A stretch of DNA of 64,000 nucleotides from Tamarix chinensis. Taxonomy: Eukaryota > Streptophyta > Magnoliopsida > Caryophyllales > Tamaricaceae. Where the stretch lies: contig CM060175.1 in assembly GCA_030549775.1 (NCBI GenBank), positions 81,824,245-81,888,244 on the forward strand, in the 5' to 3' direction. The position numbers and the translations under genes are program-made. A model generated the notes under the pieces. The model worked only from the letters and a program-made list of their open reading frames with translations, had not been told where the DNA came from and did no database searches. Within the stretch, counting starts at the first letter, position 1; every line of letters begins with the position of its first letter. Positions 1 through 11,700 of this stretch are shown here, one piece after another.

Positions 1-294
1 CCTTCCCCGCACGCGACCTCCAAATCGCCGCCCTCCCCTTCTGCGCCAACCAGCCTCCTGCGTCGCCCGCACACCTTCTCCCTCTCTTCCTGACCGTCTG
101 TTTATCCCTCCTCAACCAACCGACCACCCCCACACCTCACGCAGGCCTGCTCCCACCCCCTTCCTTCTGCCCGACTAAGCAACAGGTCTACCATGGCAGA
201 CCCGCGTCGGCCTGCCACGGTCGGCCGGCGTGCCAATTCTTGCCTGGCCCTACCTTCCTCTGTCCCCTCTCTCGATCCTCTCCCATTTTCAGCC

Positions 295-302
295 TATAAA
301 TA
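295..302 (+). promoter_or_regulatory. TATA box of LTR-B
   Basis: TATAAATA lies inside a pyrimidine-rich region. Equivalent motifs sit in the same CT-rich context in LTR-G (38541-38548), LTR-C (32822-32829, minus strand) and the degenerate LTR at 54997-55004 (minus strand). This suggests it is the retrotransposon's Pol II promoter, not a host gene promoter. Confidence 0.5.
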
Positions 303-451
303 CTTCACAGGAGTCCAGCGTCGGAGTCTTTCAAAACCGCAGCCTAGAAGCCCGCCTTGCGCCATCCCTGTTTCAGATAGCCACCCCATCGCCGCCGCCC
401 GATCCACCCACGAAACCCTCCCTTGCACCTAAGCCTCCCTCATCCCTCGGT

Positions 452-757
452 AGGGCTGTAAACGAGCTGAGCTGAGCCGAATACCCCTAGTTTTGGGTTC
501 GGCTCGTTTAACTAAACGAGCCTAAAATGTTGTTTGGGCTCGGCTTGTTTAACTAAACGAACAAGCCGAACCGAGCCTAGCTCACGAGCCAAAGCCAAAA
601 AATGAACCGAGCCGGATTTTTTCGATTTTGAGCTATTAAACGAGCCGAGCCCGAGCCTCACTTTTAGGCTCGTTTAATTAAACGAACGAGCCGAACCGAG
701 CTTTTAACGAGCCGAGCCGAGTCGAATACCGAACTGGCTCAGCTCATTTACAGCCTT
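452..757. mobile_element. 306-bp Mutator-like non-autonomous foldback element, copy 1
   Basis: The element begins AGGGCTGTAAACGAGCTGAG and ends with an inverted, slightly diverged copy (...CTCATTTACAGCCTT). It is flanked by a perfect 10-bp direct repeat, ATCCCTCGGT, at 442-451 and 758-767. A 9-10 bp duplication is the mark of Mutator-like transposition. The body is built almost entirely of alternating GAGCCGAGC-type and GCTCGTTTAA-type blocks, so much of the element can fold back on itself. There is no coding capacity. Two older relatives of similar length lie at 26362-26666 and 36661-38363. Confidence 0.8.
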
Positions 758-1169
758 ATCCCTCGGTTTGCTCTGCACAAGCCTCCCCAATCGTGCAAAA
801 TCCCTTCCCGATTATCCTTGCATCGAGCCCCACCGCTCTTCTCACCACCGCCCTCCGCCGGTTCCGCCACTTCCAGGTTCCAGCAACCCCTCTGCTTTCC
901 AAAACAACCAGGGGAGCTTCCTCTACCTCCCCATACCTTCTTTTTCCCCTACTAGCCTCTCATCTTCCTTTCTCCTCCCTCCACCACTTCTCCACCTCTC
1001 TTCTCCCCCATCGCTGCAGTGGCCGCCGCCGCCATGTGCAGTGCGCCGTGCATCGCCACCTGTGCCACCGGCACCCCTAGGTGGTCCTCTGAACTCCCCA
1101 GCCCCTAAACCCTCTTGTACTAATGCTAATTATTTTTAGTAGTGTGTATTAGTATTATGCTTAAGGTTA

Positions 1170-1170
1170 T

Positions 1171-1211
<41 letters not shown>

Positions 1212-1226
1212 TTACTATTATTATTA
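1170..1226. repeat. (TAC)n / (ATT)n microsatellite
   Basis: About 14 uninterrupted TAC units run into ATT units; imperfect ATT-rich sequence continues to about 1450. It lies inside LTR-B. Confidence 0.9.
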
Positions 1227-3699
1227 TCTCTGCTATTTAACCCAACTTTAGAATATTTATAACTGTTATTATCATTATTAATGGCCTATAACTTTAGTAT
1301 CCCTATTTTAACATCATTATCATTATTATTGTTAGTATTAGTATTATTTTTACTATTATTATTATTCTTACTATTATTATTAGTATTATTACTGGTAGTA
1401 GTATTCGTATAATACTAACCTTACTAGCACTACTATTATTACCATTATTAGTAACATTGAAACTAATACCATTAATAATATAAGTATTACTACAATTACT
1501 TTAAATTATTGTAACTATCAAGACCTATCTTTGATTAGTAGTAGCACGATTAGCTACCTTAAGAATAATAACCCTACTTTTACTTATAAAGGTAATATCA
1601 TTATTTTAGCCCTAATGGTAAGTTGTGATAAGGGTAAGGTAGAAAGAATAGTGTAATCCCCCAAAAATTTCGACAACCCATATTTTAATAAATAACATTA
1701 TTTGAAATAAAAATTAGCTTGTAAAATTAGTATTTTAATTATTTTATGGATTTTAGAGTATGTATATTTGGACAAGAGTATTTAATAAGTTAAAAATAAA
1801 TATTTTGTTAATTATCATATTGTTCCATTTAAATAAATTTCCCAAACTAATATTTTACCAAATTTACCTTTCTAAACTAAAATATTAGGTTATAATAAAT
1901 TAAACTGTTAAATTAAATAATTTACCAGGGATATTATATTTTATAAATTTAATTAAACTAATTTTCCTATTTTTTTCCATTCTCATTTTTCTTTCCCCCC
2001 CTTCCTTCCTTTCCTTTTTCTTTTTCTTCTTCCTTTTTCCCTCGGGCTGCCTCGCCAGGCCAGCCTTCCCTGCCGATTGGGCCTTCGGCCCGCCTCACCC
2101 TCTCCCCCTCGGCCCTCTCCCTCTCGCGTGCCCAGCCAGCCGACCCCCTGCTTTTTCTTTCTTTTCCCCTGGGCCGACCAGCCAGCTTTTCCCCTTTTTT
2201 TTTTCCCGACCGGTCGGCCTGCTCCTTCCTTTTCCCCGACCGGCCGCCCGCAGCCTCCTTCTTTCTTCTTCTTCTCAGGCGGCGACAGCCGCCGACCTGC
2301 TCTATCCTGCCCGACCACCTGCACTTGCCGCCCTGCCACCCTGCTTCTCCCTCTTCTTTTTCTCCATCTCCCCAGCCCTCCATTCTACTCATTTCTTTTT
2401 TTCGAGCTTCTCCTCCCCGCCCCCGAGCTCCCTCTTCCCCATTTTTTTTCTCCCCTCCATCTTCTCCCCTTCGTTCGTGCGCCGCCGCCCTCCGCCGCCT
2501 GACCGCCGCACCCAGCCCCTAAACCACCTCCTGCACCCTTCTTCTACCACCCTGCACCACCCCAATAACCCTCCCGCAACCTCCTTCTCCCCTTCTTCCA
2601 TTTTTCTCCCTGTTTTCACCCTTACCACCGAGCCACCTGCAACCGCCTATTCCGCCGCCGTCCGGCCACCTCTGCCGCCACCCAGACCACCAATCTCCTC
2701 CCTGCAACCCCCTCTATAACCGCCAGGCATTATTTGGCTGAAAACAGCCCTTGAAACCTTCCATCTTTCCTTCTCCTTTTCCTTCCTTCACAACTCCTCG
2801 CCCTCGACCCTAATTGGCAGCCACTTTCGCCACCTCATCACCGCCGTATCCGCCGCCTTCAGCCGCCGCGAAACCACCTTTGCCACCACCTACACCCCCT
2901 CTTCCTTTCTGTACCATCCAATTGCCTTAGAATCTCCCCTAACCACCTCTTTTTCTAACCTAAATACCCTAACCCGAAAATGGCAGATTTGGCTTCCTTT
3001 ACCCCTTCGAAGCCTCCCACCCTCATTTTTGCATGAAACTCACGCTGCTCATGCAGCGTGAGCTCTCCCATAGTCCCATTTATTTTGAGAAATTATTGGA
3101 TAATTTTAAAGGTATAATGGTATTTTATATTAAGTGTTTTATTAATTAAAATTTATAAAGTTTTATGCTTTGGTTCTTATTTCTAACATAAGTATGATGT
3201 TTATTATTTTAGGTGTTGAATTGCTATTTGTGCTTGGTAAGGTTTGATAATTTTGGCGAGATTTAAGGTAACCGTTAAATCCCGCTTAAATGCATGGATT
3301 AACGCATATTATTACATTAGGCGTTATTAATGTGTATTATGCTTGATAAATGTTGCTTAGCATATCATATGTGGTTATTGTGTTTATTGTTGAAAGGAAG
3401 CATGATAGATTGATGATGTGTATGGGAATAATATTTTGTGTAATAATTTGGTGGTTAGGGAAAATATAAATTATTATCCATGTTGTGATATGCTATGGTG
3501 ATTTTTATTACATGTGTAACATTTTGTTAGCATTAGGGGGAGATTTTAATAATGTATATTGTATGTGAGTATGGCCTAATACATGGATATATGCTATTAA
3601 GCATTACCTTAATTATAGGAGTCATGGGTGAGACTTTAGGGTTAATACTTCTTGTAGTATTAATAATAATTTAATAATAAGGGTATGTGTAAGAGTAAA

Positions 3700-4830
3700 A
3701 TGGTGAATGTGTTAATCAAGGGAGAAAATAGTAATTTTGGAGGTAGGGGTAAAATTGTAATTTTGTGAATAAAGGATGGAAGAGTAATTTTTGTATATAA
3801 AAGGGGCGATTTGGTAATCTTGTTAAAAAGAATGGCAATTTGGTAAATTGTAATAAAGGGACAATTTAGTAATGTTAAAATAAAAGGGCAAAATTGTAAT
3901 TTTATAATTAAAGGGCAAAATAGTAATTTTATGATTAAAGGACGAAATGATAATTTTACAATCTAAGGGCGGAATGGTAATTTGGAAATTAAAGGAGGTA
4001 AGATAGTAATTTTATAATTAAGGATAAATGGGAATATTATAAGGAAAAGGGCGATATGGTAATTTTTGGGAGTTAAGGGGTAAAATTGTAAATTTGAAGG
4101 TAGAGGGGTAAAACGGTAATTGTGTAAATCAAAGGGGTAAAAGTGAACATTGGAAAGGAGTAAATTGGAAATAATAATTATTGAGAAGGGTAAAATAATA
4201 AGTTAAATAACACAAGGGTAATTTGATAATTTAATAGTAGAGAAGGGGTAAATGGTAAATATTATAAATGTGAGGGGTAAGTTGGTAATTTAACCGACTA
4301 GAGGGTATTTTCGTAATTTTGGATAATGGAGTAGAGTAATTTGATAATTATGACAATTAGGAAGGGCGATTCGGTAACTTAAATAACAAAAGGGTAATTT
4401 GGTAATTTCACCAACCGAAGGGCAATTTTGGTAATTTTGACAATGAGGAATGGTAGTTTGGTAAATGAGAATAAAGGACGGTGAATTGGTGATTAACTGA
4501 ATAAAGGGTTAATTTGGTAATTAGGATAAGGAGGAAGGGTAATTTGGTAATTTGTCCAACTCAGGATAATTCATTAATTATAATAAAGGAGAAAGGGGCA
4601 AAGTGGTAATCTAACCAATTAAATGGAAAGTATATTAAGTGTAATCATTATTAAGGGGGAATTAATGTCCTAATAAGTATGATAAATAATTTAGTAACCT
4701 AAATCGAATAAGGGATCACTTGGTGATTTTGTAACAAGGAGGGTGACACGGTAATTTATCAAATAAGAAAGGGTAACGTAATGATCTTATAAGTAAAGAG
4801 GTAAATAAGTAGTTCGTATCGAGTGTATCA
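3700..4830. repeat. Degenerate 27-28 bp tandem-like repeat array in LTR-A
   Basis: A unit resembling AAGGGCAAAATGGTAATTTT recurs every 27-28 bp, most regularly between 3810 and 4010, with the GTAATTT core at about 3813, 3840, 3866, 3893, 3921, 3948, 3976 and 4005. It decays into looser copies to about 4830. The strand is purine-rich throughout. Confidence 0.7.
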
Positions 4831-5280
4831 TTATGATTGTGGAATTCGGGACATGGCTCTGTTAGTGTTGATTAATGAGGCAAGAATGTGTGATGATTAG
4901 TAAGTATCACGAGATTGAGTTTTAATTCGGAATTAGATGAGTTTAGGATGGCCTTATTGATTCTCCTATGTTATGTTGGATGACCGCCTGAATAAGAAAT
5001 CTCTGAGGATATCTGAACGATTAAAAGAGGATAATTATCTTATTCTTGTGCTTTTGTGATCACCATTAATTAAGACACTATTACTTAAAGCGAAAGACCT
5101 CGAGATCGGGAATGGTGACTCCTTAGGGGTCGCTACCCTAAGGACGTGGTTTAGTCCACGATGGTTTGGTATTTGCTGGTGTGCCTTTGAGCCCCAGCCA
5201 GGCCCTATATCTACTCTTTCTAGCTCTACGGACCTAGTTAGGGGGTATGCATACTTAAGGATTAGGTGTCCTTGTCGGTA

Positions 5281-5416
5281 GGGTACTGAGTTAGCTTTAT
5301 GCACCAGTACGACCAGGGTACCTTTGCGTCCCTGGGTTACTAGTTGAAGGGTACTGAGTTGCTGTTATGCGCCAGTGCGACCGGTGTACCTTTGTGTCCC
5401 GGGTTATTGATCTCCC
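5281..5416 (+). repeat. 68-bp tandem duplication in LTR-A
   Basis: GGGTACTGAGTT begins at 5281 and again at 5349, and the two units stay similar throughout (GCACCAGTACGACC versus GCGCCAGTGCGACC; GTACCTTTG in both). Confidence 0.75.
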
Positions 5417-5538
5417 TATCGAGGCAAATAAATATGGTTGTTGTGCTGATTTTAAGAAAGGAAAGATACTATAATTGAAAGTGGAATATTAATGAGCCGG
5501 GACAGGAAGAGAGAGTAGAGTAGCGAGACGTACCGGTA

Positions 5539-5745
5539 CGGTTATAATAATGGCCAGGAGCATTGTGCCCTGGGTGATGATTTTTTTTATATATATCCCG
5601 GTCCACCGGTTATAATAGTGGCCAGGAGCGTTGTGCCCTGGATGATGAGATTATATATATCCCGGTCCACCGGTTATAATAGTGGCCAGGAGCGTTGTGC
5701 CCTGGGTGATGATTTTATATTCCGGTCCACTGGCAATAATAGTGG
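5539..5745 (+). repeat. Tandem dyad module (about 60-64 bp unit) in LTR-A
   Basis: Three and a half units, each with CCGGTCCACCGGTTATAATAG followed by TGGCCAGGAGC and GTGCCCTGG. TCCAC and GTGG(A/C) arms flank the TATAATA core. Related units occur in LTR-B (7770-8110) and, reversed, in LTR-C (27370-27800) and LTR-D (29050-29470). Confidence 0.75.
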
Positions 5746-7769
5746 AGGTCCCGAGCTCAATAAAAATTTATTTCGGATGTGAATGAGTTATGGAAAAATA
5801 CTAGTCATTGAGACACTTGATTAATGGCCTCAAGGCCCGAAAAATATCTCGATTACTGATCATGGCCTATCTGATGTTGGTTGTTTGATTTATGAAATAT
5901 ATGAAAGTGAATTTTACGTATACGGTATTAATTGTATGATTGAGTTATTGGATATACAAATAATTGGATCTGAATACCATGTTTATACCTATGGTTATAA
6001 CTGAATGTAGTAGTATCATGTGTAATATGTGTGCCTGTATTTTAAGCGTGTTTTTAAAGGGTTACTCAGTACCGTAGTACTGAAGGGTTCCCTTCATGGG
6101 GCCCCTGCCTATTCAATGGGCAGTACCCCTTGCAGGTTGTGTTTCAGGTGCTATTCAGGTGGGCCCTTGGGGAGAGCGTAAGGTACTGTCCGGTAATTTT
6201 TAGGGTGTTAATTTGTCTCATTTAAATTCAACGCGTTTGTTATTTTGTAATCACCGTGATTGAATGTTTTCTCTGGTAGAGTACTTACTATGCTACTCTG
6301 ATCTTCGAATGCTCAAGTTCTTGTAAAATTTTATTTAACAACTTTAGCCTTAGCACTTAGTACTGGAACGGTATGAGTGAACCGGTCTGGTGCTAAGTGT
6401 GGCGGTAATACTCCCAAAACTCACAGTTTATTAAACCGCTTCCGCAACTATCTTTTAATAAAACGAAATTTTTCAGTAGTGAATTTTGGGGGTGTTACAA
6501 TAGTGTTTTGGTTAGAGGGAAGTTAATCCATAGTTTTCCCTCTTATAGGCAAATCAAGTCAAAACTCGGAGGAGGCGTAGGAACGTGCTCCAAGACCGGT
6601 GTCATATTAGGTAAGGAGGTGGCTAAGGTCCCTACATGTTATGTGACTTGTATGCCTTGGATGCTTTGTATATATATCATGTCCTATTGTGTATCACATG
6701 ATTGTCCTTAACGTGTTTTATATGTAGCCCAACTTGGATTTAAGGTACGTGGCATGCGTTTTTCTTATGACACAAATGTGATGATATCCATATGTGGTGA
6801 TTATGATGTGATGTGACATGATGTAACCCTATGGGACATGCATGCTAGGGTGATTATTATTACGACATGGAGATGAAAGGACAAAAAGAAATAAATGGGA
6901 AGTGAGTTGCTAAAGGAGGGTATAAGGTTGGTCAAAATGAATAGGAGATGAGAACTATGCATGGAAATTCTAGGGTTTACATGGGAACTTCGAGAGTTTG
7001 CATGGGTTGGATAAAAATTGCATGGGGATGATCGTTACGTCAGAAGAGTTGTATTAAGGTGTAAATAAGCTAAAGGGAGAGTTGTGGAGTGTTTGGAGAC
7101 TTAAGATGAAAAATAATACGCAGGTTGGTGTAAGGGTGTATAAGGGACGCGATTAGGGTTTTGGGAGAAAGTAGTAATATGGAAAATGTGGAAGTAAAAA
7201 TGATTAAGGGAGAGTGGAATACGGGTTAAGAGTGGAAATTGTTGTATAAGGGGTGATTATGGGTGTCATGGGAGAGAAGAGATATTGGGTGAAAAAGAGA
7301 GGGGTTACTTGTGGGAGAAGAAAGGTGCTAGGGTTGAAGTGGTCAACTAGGGTTTTTCGGTCACATGTGGAATCGAGGGGTAAAGCGATATGATTTGGGA
7401 TTGGATCTAAGTGAGATGAGGTGTGGGATGATAAATGGAGTAATGGTAGTATAAGTGAGAGAAAGTTGGGCCACATAGGTCCAATTAGGGTTTTTAAGGA
7501 AAACCCTAGAGGGAGATAACATGTGGAGTGGATGTCACAAGGTGTTGGGCCTTAACCCACACCCTTAGGAGTTGTTTTCATTGTGTGTAAGAGTAAAGGG
7601 GAATGAATATCGAGGTGTGATAAGGGGTGCAAGAGTCCCAAGATATGGGACGGGCCTTCCTGAGAGGATAAGTGTGGATATAGTTAGACATGCATGACAA
7701 GGGTAAATGCTTTCAAATAAGATATGTTAAGACACTAATCACTGAAAGAGGAAGATGTTGAGCCGGACC

Positions 7770-8110
7770 CAGACCGGTCCACCGACGAATAATAGTGGCT
7801 AGGGCCGGGGTGTCCTACATGACCGGTCCACCGACTATAATAGTGGCTAGGGTCGGGGTGCCCTACATTACCGGTCCACCGGCTATAATAGTGGGGGATT
7901 TTGTGCTCAACAAACCGAATGTAATAATGATAAGACATGGGAAAGACACAAAGAATTACACTGAAACATCATGTGAGTCAGGGCCAGACCAGTCCACCGG
8001 CGAATAATAGTGGCCAGGAGCGTTTTGCCCTGCATGACCGGTCCACCGGCTATAATAGTGGTCAGGCGCGTTTTGCCCTGCATGACCGGTCCACTGGCTA
8101 TAATAGTGGG
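7770..8110 (+). repeat. Tandem dyad modules in LTR-B
   Basis: Two clusters of units (7770-7895 and 7985-8110) read GGTCCACCGGCTATAATAGT followed by GGCCAGG-type sequence. They are the same module as in LTR-A but sit in a different LTR copy, so they are a family feature, not a local duplication. Confidence 0.7.
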
Positions 8111-8749
8111 GTTTCCGCACTCACCTGAATTGATAAAGACTATGATGTAAATCGACTCTATATTTACCAGAAATCTAAAGAATAAGTCTATTTGGACTGT
8201 AGCTAGCCTTTACCATCTATTTTGACTACATGTTGCTCACGTGATTATGCCATGTATACTGTGTTGTGTTTTTTGTATGTTGGCCTTAGCGCATCTGTTA
8301 CCTTACTCAGTATTGGACCCGTACTGATACTAGCTTGGTTGAAAGGGTCCTGTGATGATCCATTGATGGTGGGGAGCAGACCTCTTGTGCAGGTTTAAGA
8401 TCGGATACTGTTTTGGGGTGGAAGACTTGACTTGAGTGAGTAGGCAATCCGGAATATTGATCATTCGGGATTTGTTTTGTTTAAGTGTATTCATCTTTGG
8501 AAGTTACAAGTGATGCATTTAAATTTCCAAGGGCTTTGTAATTGACTTTTAATTTCTCGTACTCTGATAAGATTTTAAAAATTCGGATTTATTTGCTTGA
8601 TAGGTTTTAGCCTTACATCTAACATGAGATAGGTGGTTGACATTTATCTTGTGTTAGATGTGGCGGTAACATTTCCCAAATTTTCTTCTAGCTTCCGCTT
8701 TATTCTTTCAAAAAATAATAATTTAGGAATGAATTTTGGGGGTGTTACA

Positions 8750-11700
8750 AAAATTGTCAACAACTATTATCATTAAGTAACATTAACGAACATATCTTTA
8801 AGTATACATATATATAGATGAGTTATGCGACAAATATTTTCTCGCCTAAATGAAATAGAGTGGGAGATTTAAAACAAAATATTCTCACACGAACTAAAGA
8901 AAAAGTTAGAAATCTTTTCATTGATGCTCCTATATCAAAAAAAAACAAGAAACCAATTTTTTTTACTACATTCTCAATATTAGCATTATTAGTTACAACC
9001 TTTTAAATTAAAAAGAAATGATAGTTGACTAATTTAATTCTGATATTTTTAAACTAACATAGAAAATAATTCTTATTAACTAGTCTAGTTCTCATCATAA
9101 TTCAAAAAAAGGTTGAGACTACAGTCAACTCAAATTGTGGATTTAACCATTTTCATTGTTATTTAAATGCTACACGATTGATAATTCTATGAGATTGGGC
9201 TTCTATTGCTCACATGAAAATATCCCTCTCCGTGTCCTGAGATACAACCAATAAAGGTCTATCGATTATCTGTACACAAACATTTGTTAGAGCTTTGCAC
9301 AATTTCAATAATTCTTATGCTTCCACGATAATTTCTATTGTCTATACCACATCAAAAGAACTAATAGATTGATGAATAAGTACCCTAATGTATGGAACAT
9401 GAAAATAATTATTTTCTCTTCACCTCATTATCCATGCGTGAGAAATACAAAATAAAAAATGATATGATTGAGAAACCATGCATGTATGTCATATTTTACA
9501 CATCATATATGACTATACAATGGGATATACTTCTCTCTTCCATTGATTTTAGAGCAAATTAGGATCAATCATATCCAAATTATGTAAATTATCCAACTAA
9601 CACCCTTTTTTTGTAAGAGTTCAAAAAATATTATGATGGCTCCATTATTTTGTATTATTATGTATTGATGTCATATGTAATTCATTAATTCCAAAGTTTC
9701 TTTTTAATCTAAATAAAAAATAATTTTGTTTGACTATTTCAAACATAAATTGAAAAATGGAGGGCTTTTTGTTATGAAAACAAAAAGTTTGTGATGCCAA
9801 AAGAGACTCCTAATAAATCAAATCAACAATACACTTTAATATGATATTCCTCTTTCAATGCATAATCTAATTTTTTGAAGAAAAAAAATACATTTTTTAT
9901 ATCAAAATTAAAATTTCATGCTATTACTTCTTAACATTCATTAGATTTTTTATACCGGGAAGTGAATATATCGTACAGGAAAAATCACATTCTTTGATCT
10001 GACCATCACAATGAAGCCCATAAGCTATGTACACTAAGAGCAACCTAGGGATTCACAAGGGTTTTCCCTTAAACTCAGCCGACTCATCCCAAACAACATA
10101 ATTATGGGTGAAAATCATGGCCTTTATGTCTAATATGACCTATTCAAAACTCAGTCATTCCACGCTCTATTTGAACGTGGTTTAACTCCCCCTGATTTCC
10201 TAGCACTAACAACTTCCAATAGTGACCTCGTCCTACCCCACACAAAGGCATATTGAGAACCACGACCTTTATAAATAGTGGAACCACAATGGCCTTCGAG
10301 GAAGAAGGAATCAATCAATCAATAAAAGCAATCTACCTCACAATCATAGTTTGTCATTGTCACTAGATAATCCTCCACTGAAACTTTCTGCTATTGGTTG
10401 TTATTCGCTACAGCATGAACGTCACCATATACATGCCTCCAACTAAGGACTTTAAACCCTTTATCGGGGTCTAACGGCTAGGTCATTTCAACCCCTCTCT
10501 TACTTTCTTCTTACAGTACTCACATCCTACATGATTGAATTAAGCATCAAATAATCCTTAAGTTGGCACTACACTAGTGTCTCTCTGATGCTCACAATTC
10601 TCTTTCTTATCTTTCTTTTAGGAGAATCAATAGCACCCTACTCGACTCTAATTCGTATACCCATTGTGGATTACAAGTGTCTACAAGTATAGTCTTATTT
10701 TTTCTTTCAAATAAAAAAATCACTAGCGCCAAGCATAAGGAATGCTAAATGTTTTGGTAATTTTTCCTCCAACAAGAATAAAATATCCTATTGAAGCGGC
10801 TAATCCCATGCATATTTTATGTACATCAAGTTGCCCAAATTATATAGTATGAAATAGTTTGTATAGTATTACCCGTCTATCAAGAGAATTTATAAACAAA
10901 TACAAATCCTTTGTATCAACTTCCATACTGAGATATAGCAAACCAATAAGTTGATTTCAACCTCTTGGCCTAAAATAAGTAATATTTATCAATTAAGTCA
11001 ATTAATTAAGGTCAATTTATATTCCTTTAGAATTTTACAAGCATCTTTTGATGCATATGGTTCAAAATAAAATGTTTAAATGAAGAAAAAAAATAACGTG
11101 TAGATGTCATCCCTCTTTCTTTTTTCATAATAGTTTTTACTATTTATAACGTTTTATGAAAATGTTTTTTCTTCTATTTTAAAATTATAGTAGAAATTGT
11201 AAAAATTAGTATAATAAAAAATAATTCTTCAAACTTATCGAACTAATGTCTCAATGATGTAGTTTCCATAAAGATCAAATCCAAAACCCAAAATTATTTT
11301 CTTGTTCTTGAAGGGACCTACTTGGTTTTTTTAAGTTGATGCCCTAATCTGAGTGAAAATTGGTTCAATTTTGATTTGTATGTATGGGACAAATACATCT
11401 AATTCCACCTTTTTTGCTTTACATCCAATGCAAGTCTTTCCACCAAAATTAGTATTTATGTCTTGGTCGTCTTTTGTTGTTTGAGTGATTTAGATTGGGA
11501 TTTTTACTTATGTATATTCTCTCTACAACCTCAATATTAATAAGAACTAATCTACCATATAAGTAATACTCATTGATATATTTATTATCAATTGGGATTT
11601 CAAAAAGTAGAACTTAGATACTTCTATTTATTAAATCAACCACACCAAGCATGCAGTATTCTAATTCTAGAATATTAATTAGAATTCCCCTAAAACTCAA

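Larger units (their letters stand above)
1652..6499 (+). mobile_element. Solo LTR (LTR-A), about 4.85 kb, inserted into LTR-B
   Basis: It starts TGTAATCCCCC at 1652 and ends GGGGGTGTTACA at 6499, flanked by atag at 1648-1651 and 6500-6503 (five bases, atagt, if the first T of the LTR is counted). There is no second LTR copy and no pol-like frame inside, so it is a solo LTR left by recombination between two LTRs. In order it contains an AT-rich left end, a CT-rich tract (about 1975-3060) with TATAA at 2715-2719, a 27-28 bp degenerate repeat array (about 3700-4830), a 68-bp duplication (5281-5416), a 60-64 bp tandem dyad module (5539-5745), and the AT-rich right end. The CT-rich reading frames reflect composition, not genes. 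Confidence 0.8.
1..8749 (+). mobile_element. Long LTR (LTR-B) of a Gypsy-like retrotransposon, left end outside window, interrupted twice
   Basis: The right end reads GGGGGTGTTACA at 8738-8749, the same terminus as the other long LTRs here. Its left part (1-1651) continues after 6500, because a second LTR with matching flanks (atag) sits between. A foldback transposon is also inserted at 452-757. It contains a TATAAATA box at 295-302 in a strongly pyrimidine-rich stretch, a (TAC)n tract, and near the right end several copies of the TCCAC...GTGG dyad module (about 7770-8110). No protease, RT or integrase reading frame is visible, and no primer-binding site follows 8749. It is therefore a solo LTR or the 3' LTR of an element lying mostly off the window. 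Net length is at least 3.6 kb. The Gypsy (Tekay/Del-like) assignment is inferred from terminus and size only. Confidence 0.6.

Noticed and set aside
1967..2719. Several open frames of 80-141 codons on both strands in the CT-rich tract
   Set aside because: Low-complexity Pro/Ser or Arg/Gly/Glu/Lys composition in every frame, with the same pattern in other LTR copies; explained by strand bias of the LTR.
3700..4830. Regular 27-28 bp repeats resembling a CRISPR array
   Set aside because: There are no distinct constant repeats with unique spacers; units drift continuously and lie in a plant LTR.
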